From: Bacteroidales bacterium
GTDB lineage: Bacteria > Bacteroidota > Bacteroidia > Bacteroidales > Paludibacteraceae
Assembly: GCA_022784645.1 (NCBI GenBank)
Contig: JALFZG010000076.1
Span: forward strand, 1-36,295
Length of the DNA: 36,295 nucleotides
Reading direction: 5' to 3'
Shown here: piece by piece, positions 34,122 through 36,295 of the stretch
How positions within the stretch are numbered: position 1 is the first letter of the stretch
Layout: each line of letters starts with the position of its first letter
Made by a program: the position numbers and the translations under genes
Notes under the pieces: model-generated
What the model was told of the DNA's origin: nothing
Seen by the model: the letters and a program-made list of their open reading frames with translations, nothing else
The model's database searches: none

Positions 34122-34193
34122 TCCAAATGCCGCAAAGCTTACATTTGATCGCTTACTGTTTTTCAAAACATTTCATAGATCACAACTGTTTTC

Positions 34194-34219
34194 AAAGGGC
34201 TTCCGCAAGGGAGCCTTTT
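34194..34219 (+). terminator. Terminator after the Ser-rich protein gene
   Basis: AAAGGGCT at 34194-34201 pairs with AGCCTTTT at 34212-34219 (one G-T), with a 10-nt loop and a T-run in the 3' arm. It is 72 bp after the stop codon at 34121. Confidence 0.65.
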
Positions 34220-34297
34220 GTTGTCTATCGAGCAGAACGCAATGAAGACACTATGTTTTTACGTGCAATACACTTTTAGTTACCAAGAAACGCATTA

Positions 34298-34341
34298 CGA
34301 ATCGTGGAGGCAATGTGGAGCAATCGTGGTGCTTTCGTGGA
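34298..34341. repeat. Four 11-bp units with GTGG core
   Basis: GTGG occurs at 34304, 34315, 34326 and 34337, exactly 11 bp apart, within units such as GCAATCGTGGT and GCTTTCGTGGA. Two further direct repeats lie nearby: ACCTCATCTGATT at 34370 and 34386, and TTGGTCCGGATTGCGTGC at 34439 and 34461 (22 bp, twice 11). Confidence 0.7.
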
Positions 34342-34402
34342 GAGAGGTTTTCTTTCCGGGGCCCCGAAAACCTCATCTGATTCGTACCTCATCTGATTGC
34401 GC

Positions 34403-34430
34403 TGCAAAATTACTACTTTTTTTTGACATG
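34403..34430 (-). promoter_or_regulatory. Orphan promoter-like 28-bp element
   Basis: The 28 bp are identical to 22370-22397, where they contain the promoter of the lipoprotein gene. On the minus strand TAATTTTG lies at 34412-34405. No minus-strand gene starts downstream; transcripts would run antisense into 34121. Confidence 0.55.
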
Positions 34431-34513
34431 GCAATGGGTTGGTCCGGATTGCGTGCGGTATTGGTCCGGATTGCGTGCATGTGCCCCAATGATTGGGCAA
34501 AGCAAGAAAAAAA

Positions 34514-34603
34514 ACAAGGAGTAACCGAAGTAACTTAGGTAACCATTGCTGAATATGATAAATTTTTATTGCGGTTACCTCAGTTACTCCGGTTACTCCT
34601 TGT
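34514..34603. repeat. Hairpin cassette A (31-bp arms, A- and T-tract flanks)
   Basis: The arms at 34514-34544 and 34573-34603 are inverted repeats matching at 29 of 31 positions, with a 28-nt spacer. Each arm contains three 9-bp GTTAC-type units. An A8 run lies left and a T8 run right, as in a bidirectional terminator. Confidence 0.9.
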
Positions 34604-34636
34604 ATAAAAATTTTTTTTGGGCTATATATATAGGAG

Positions 34637-34662
34637 TTAATATAATATTTATATTATATTAA
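34637..34662. repeat. Perfect AT-only 11-bp stem after cassette A
   Basis: TTAATATAATA (34637-34647) and TATTATATTAA (34652-34662) are exact reverse complements with a 4-nt loop. A similar palindrome follows cassette B. Confidence 0.85.
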
Positions 34663-34827
34663 AACTATTTTAGCATACTGATTTTTGCTGTTTATATTAT
34701 ATTTTGTGGTCAAAATTGCGGTATAATACAACGAAAAATCGTAAAAAAACAGCACTTTGAGGGTAAATCGGAGGTAAAAAGGGTATTTTGGGGAGACAAA
34801 GATAGAAATTGGGGAAAAAGAAAAAAT

Positions 34828-34917
34828 ACAAGGAGTAACCGGAGTAACTGAGGTAACCGTTGTAGAATATGATATATTTTGGTTGTGGTTACCTCGGTTA
34901 CCTCGGTTACCCAACGT
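34828..34917. repeat. Hairpin cassette B
   Basis: The left arm 34828-34858 is the exact reverse complement of cassette A's right arm (31 of 31). The right arm 34887-34917 is more diverged but keeps the 9-bp GTTACC units. The 28-nt spacer resembles that of cassette A (shared GAATATGATA). A-rich and T8 flanks are present. Confidence 0.88.
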
Positions 34918-34952
34918 GTGTTTTTTTTCTGAAATTGTGGTATATATAGGAG

Positions 34953-34976
34953 TTTAATAATATTAATATTATTAAA
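34953..34976. repeat. Perfect 24-bp AT palindrome after cassette B
   Basis: TTTAATAATATT followed directly by AATATTATTAAA is a perfect palindrome. It is preceded by TATATATAGGAGTT, which is also found before the palindrome of cassette A. Confidence 0.85.
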
Positions 34977-34997
34977 AGCATTTTCCCTATAAAAAAA

Positions 34998-35110
34998 GGC
35001 AGGAGGTAACCGGGGTAACCCAGGTAACCGGCAGCCCCAATCAGCCTCCTGTGTAAGCATCTCAATCAGCCTCTGGTTACCTCGGTTACCCCGGTTACCT
35101 CGGTTACCCC
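34998..35110. repeat. Hairpin cassette C, four tandem GGTTACCYC units on the right arm
   Basis: The left arm at 34998-35028 has three GTAACC units. The right arm at 35075-35110 has four exact-period 9-bp units alternating GGTTACCTC and GGTTACCCC. An A7 run precedes and a T8 run follows. The spacer contains CAATCAGCCTC twice (35038 and 35063). Confidence 0.88.
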
Positions 35111-35294
35111 ACGTGTTTTTTTAAGTTAAAGATAAATGCGGCACAAGTTAATCCTACCAGTGCCATCCAGTCTTTTGTCTGCATCATGTTACTCGTTCTC
35201 ATTTTATGTATTCATGTACCCACTCATGACATTGGCAGGAACCATTCAGTAGTCAAAGACCAGGATGCACCGAGCCGTTTCAAGCAGGAATCCA

Positions 35295-35933
35295 CTATGG
35301 AAGATGTATCTGAGTGTCATCATATTGTTGTTTTAGAACAGATTCTTCCCATTTTCTCAAAGAAGACAGTTGTTCCGGAGTGTGTAGCCAATGTTCGCTG
35401 TCCTTTAATGTTACAACATTGCACATGAACTGATTGATAAATGTCTCGTTCACTTTGTCGCTGACAACCAAATCTTTTTCAGCACGCAAAATATATGTCT
35501 TGTTGGACCAATTTGCTATTTGATGTAATACAACCCATTCATAATACTGTTCATCTTTCTCTTCCATACCCTCAACAAATCTTTTCATGTCCAAAATTGG
35601 AGAAACGAACAATGCTTGTTCAATCTTTTCATTCTCAAAAGCCAACAAGGAATACCAGCATCCAATTGAGTTGGCACGGAGACTTATTGTTGAATAGTGT
35701 TCTTTGAGAAAATCCTTTACTTCCAAAAGTTTAGGAAGAACATTCCAAGGAACATCCATAACGGATAAGTCAATCCCAATCACTTGATAGCCTAAAGGAA
35801 CTGCAATATTTGCAAAGCGAATCGCTTCTTCCTTGTTGCCTGCTTGTCCATGTACAAATAGAAACGCATTCTCTTTCTTTTCTCCAATGATGATTGCATT
35901 GGTATGTTGTATTTTACATTTTTCTATGTTCAT
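35295..35933 (-). CDS. Small alpha/beta hydrolase
   Basis: A 212-residue alpha/beta-hydrolase-fold protein. HGQAG at 28-32 forms the oxyanion loop, and the nucleophile is Ser89 in ANSIG, an Ala-for-Gly variant of GxSxG. Asp154 (RAEKDLVV) and His181 or His184 (SEHWLHTPEQ) are the other catalytic candidates. There is no signal peptide, so it is cytoplasmic. The substrate is unknown; esterases, thioesterases and lactone hydrolases have this fold. It follows the beta-lactamase gene by 23 bp on the same strand. The codon composition is AT-richer than in most of the window, which suits acquisition from elsewhere. Confidence 0.82.
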   Translation of the reverse strand: MNIEKCKIQHTNAIIIGEKKENAFLFVHGQAGNKEEAIRFANIAVPLGYQVIGIDLSVMDVPWNVLPKLLEVKDFLKEHYSTISLRANSIGCWYSLLAFENEKIEQALFVSPILDMKRFVEGMEEKDEQYYEWVVLHQIANWSNKTYILRAEKDLVVSDKVNETFINQFMCNVVTLKDSEHWLHTPEQLSSLRKWEESVLKQQYDDTQIHLP

Positions 35934-35956
35934 ATATTAATTGTTATTGATAAATT

Positions 35957-36295
35957 TTATGGCATCTGAAGGTCAGACGGCATGTTACGTAGAAATCCAT
36001 CCGCCTGGATGCGCATCAAACATTGTTCTGCAATCTCTGCTACCTCTTTCTCCTCTTTTGAGTTTTGCAAGAAGATGGCAATAGACAAGTGAGAACCGTC
36101 GGGCAAAAGAATGATTCCAACATCGTTTCTATCTTGTCTTCCGTCAGAAGAAGGAAATCCAGAACCTGTCTTGTGAATCAGTTTGCCGTCTTTTGGCAAG
36201 ACTGCTGCTATGCGATGCTGACCAGTATTACAATCAGCCATTGTATCCCAGATAAAGGAGAGATTCTTGTTGTCATTCCTATGATGATAGAACCA
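35957..36295 (-). CDS. Class A beta-lactamase, C-terminal part (5' end outside window)
   Basis: Only the last 112 codons or so are visible. The reading frame continues upstream of the internal ATG at 36241 to the window edge. Diagnostic motifs are FIWDTMADCNTGQHRI, the KTG box in HKTGSGF, and NDVGIILLPDG followed by IAIF. This is the arrangement of serine class A enzymes, and the SDG insert after the KTG is like the Bacteroidota group (CfxA/CblA/CepA-like, subclass A2). The Ser-x-x-Lys and SDN motifs lie outside the window. The C-terminus is about 10 residues longer than usual (LRNMPSDLQMP). With the hydrolase downstream it may form a two-gene acquired unit. Confidence 0.9.
   Translation of the reverse strand, partial: WFYHHRNDNKNLSFIWDTMADCNTGQHRIAAVLPKDGKLIHKTGSGFPSSDGRQDRNDVGIILLPDGSHLSIAIFLQNSKEEKEVAEIAEQCLMRIQADGFLRNMPSDLQMP

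Noticed and set aside
34654..35060. Minus-strand ORFs with Val-Thr-Glu repeats
   Set aside because: These frames simply read through the 9-bp repeats and AT-rich DNA; no start signal or domain supports translation.
34514..35110. Integron attC sites
   Set aside because: The core motifs GTTRRRY and RYYYAAC are not present at the arm ends, and there is no integrase gene; the 9-bp tandem units differ from attC structure.
34514..35122. Insertion sequence or MITE with target duplications
   Set aside because: I saw no transposase and no flanking short direct repeats; a palindromic element related to REPINs remains possible but was not claimed.

Overview
The window looks like chromosomal DNA of a member of the order Bacteroidales (Bacteroidota). 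The reasons are the promoter elements of the TAnnTTTG type (for example at 24364-24371, 30171-30178 and 30302-30309), start sites without clear Shine-Dalgarno sequences, and families typical of this order: a DUF5723 outer-membrane protein, a golvesin-domain 'xanthan lyase-like' amidase, a serine protease with a C-terminal sorting-like tail, lipoprotein glycoside hydrolases and a Bacteroidota-type class A beta-lactamase. I cannot name the genus from sequence alone.

Layout. (1) 1-1150: two small accessory ORFs (a Gly/Ser-tailed protein and a 62-residue one-helix protein) and an intergenic stretch of 9-bp GTTAC repeats. (2) 1153-2567: two alkylation-damage repair genes, an O6-alkylguanine-DNA methyltransferase and an AlkD-like glycosylase, separated by a duplicated 49-bp element. 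(3) 2557-12834: a minus-strand run that reads, in transcription order, RND/MMPL exporter, LolA-like protein, GH13, GH53 galactanase, GH2 beta-galactosidase, GH13 and then alkD. The glycan part suits outer-surface cleavage of starch-like and galactan material, but no SusC/SusD pair is present. (4) 12950-22300: a minus-strand housekeeping run with an MBL hydrolase, Tex, a C-GCAxxG-C-C protein, a His-rich CobW-type GTPase, RsmG, YebC, DUF5723 and a large lipoprotein. (5) 22300-24567: an 11-bp-phased repeat array, a RecD-like helicase whose leader repeats its own start codon, and the SRP RNA gene. (6) 24568-30077: subtilase, RlmD and the golvesin/amidase protein. (7) 30433-34121: plus-strand cytidine deaminase, LptF/G permease and a secreted His/Tyr/Trp- and Ser-rich protein. 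(8) 34122-35294: about 1.2 kb without genes, with three long hairpin cassettes. (9) 35295-36295: an alpha/beta hydrolase behind the 3' part of a class A beta-lactamase, both apparently AT-richer.

The genes are mostly ordinary. The most unusual material is intergenic: three long inverted repeats made of 9-bp GTTAC units and flanked by A- and T-tracts, two of them within the same 149-bp composite module (34514-35122); an approximately 11-bp-phased array at 22517-22670 with a smaller counterpart at 34298-34341, each near the same exact 28-bp promoter-like element; and several repeats that copy the start or end of a neighbouring gene (24122-24226, 3945-4018, 1101-1170).
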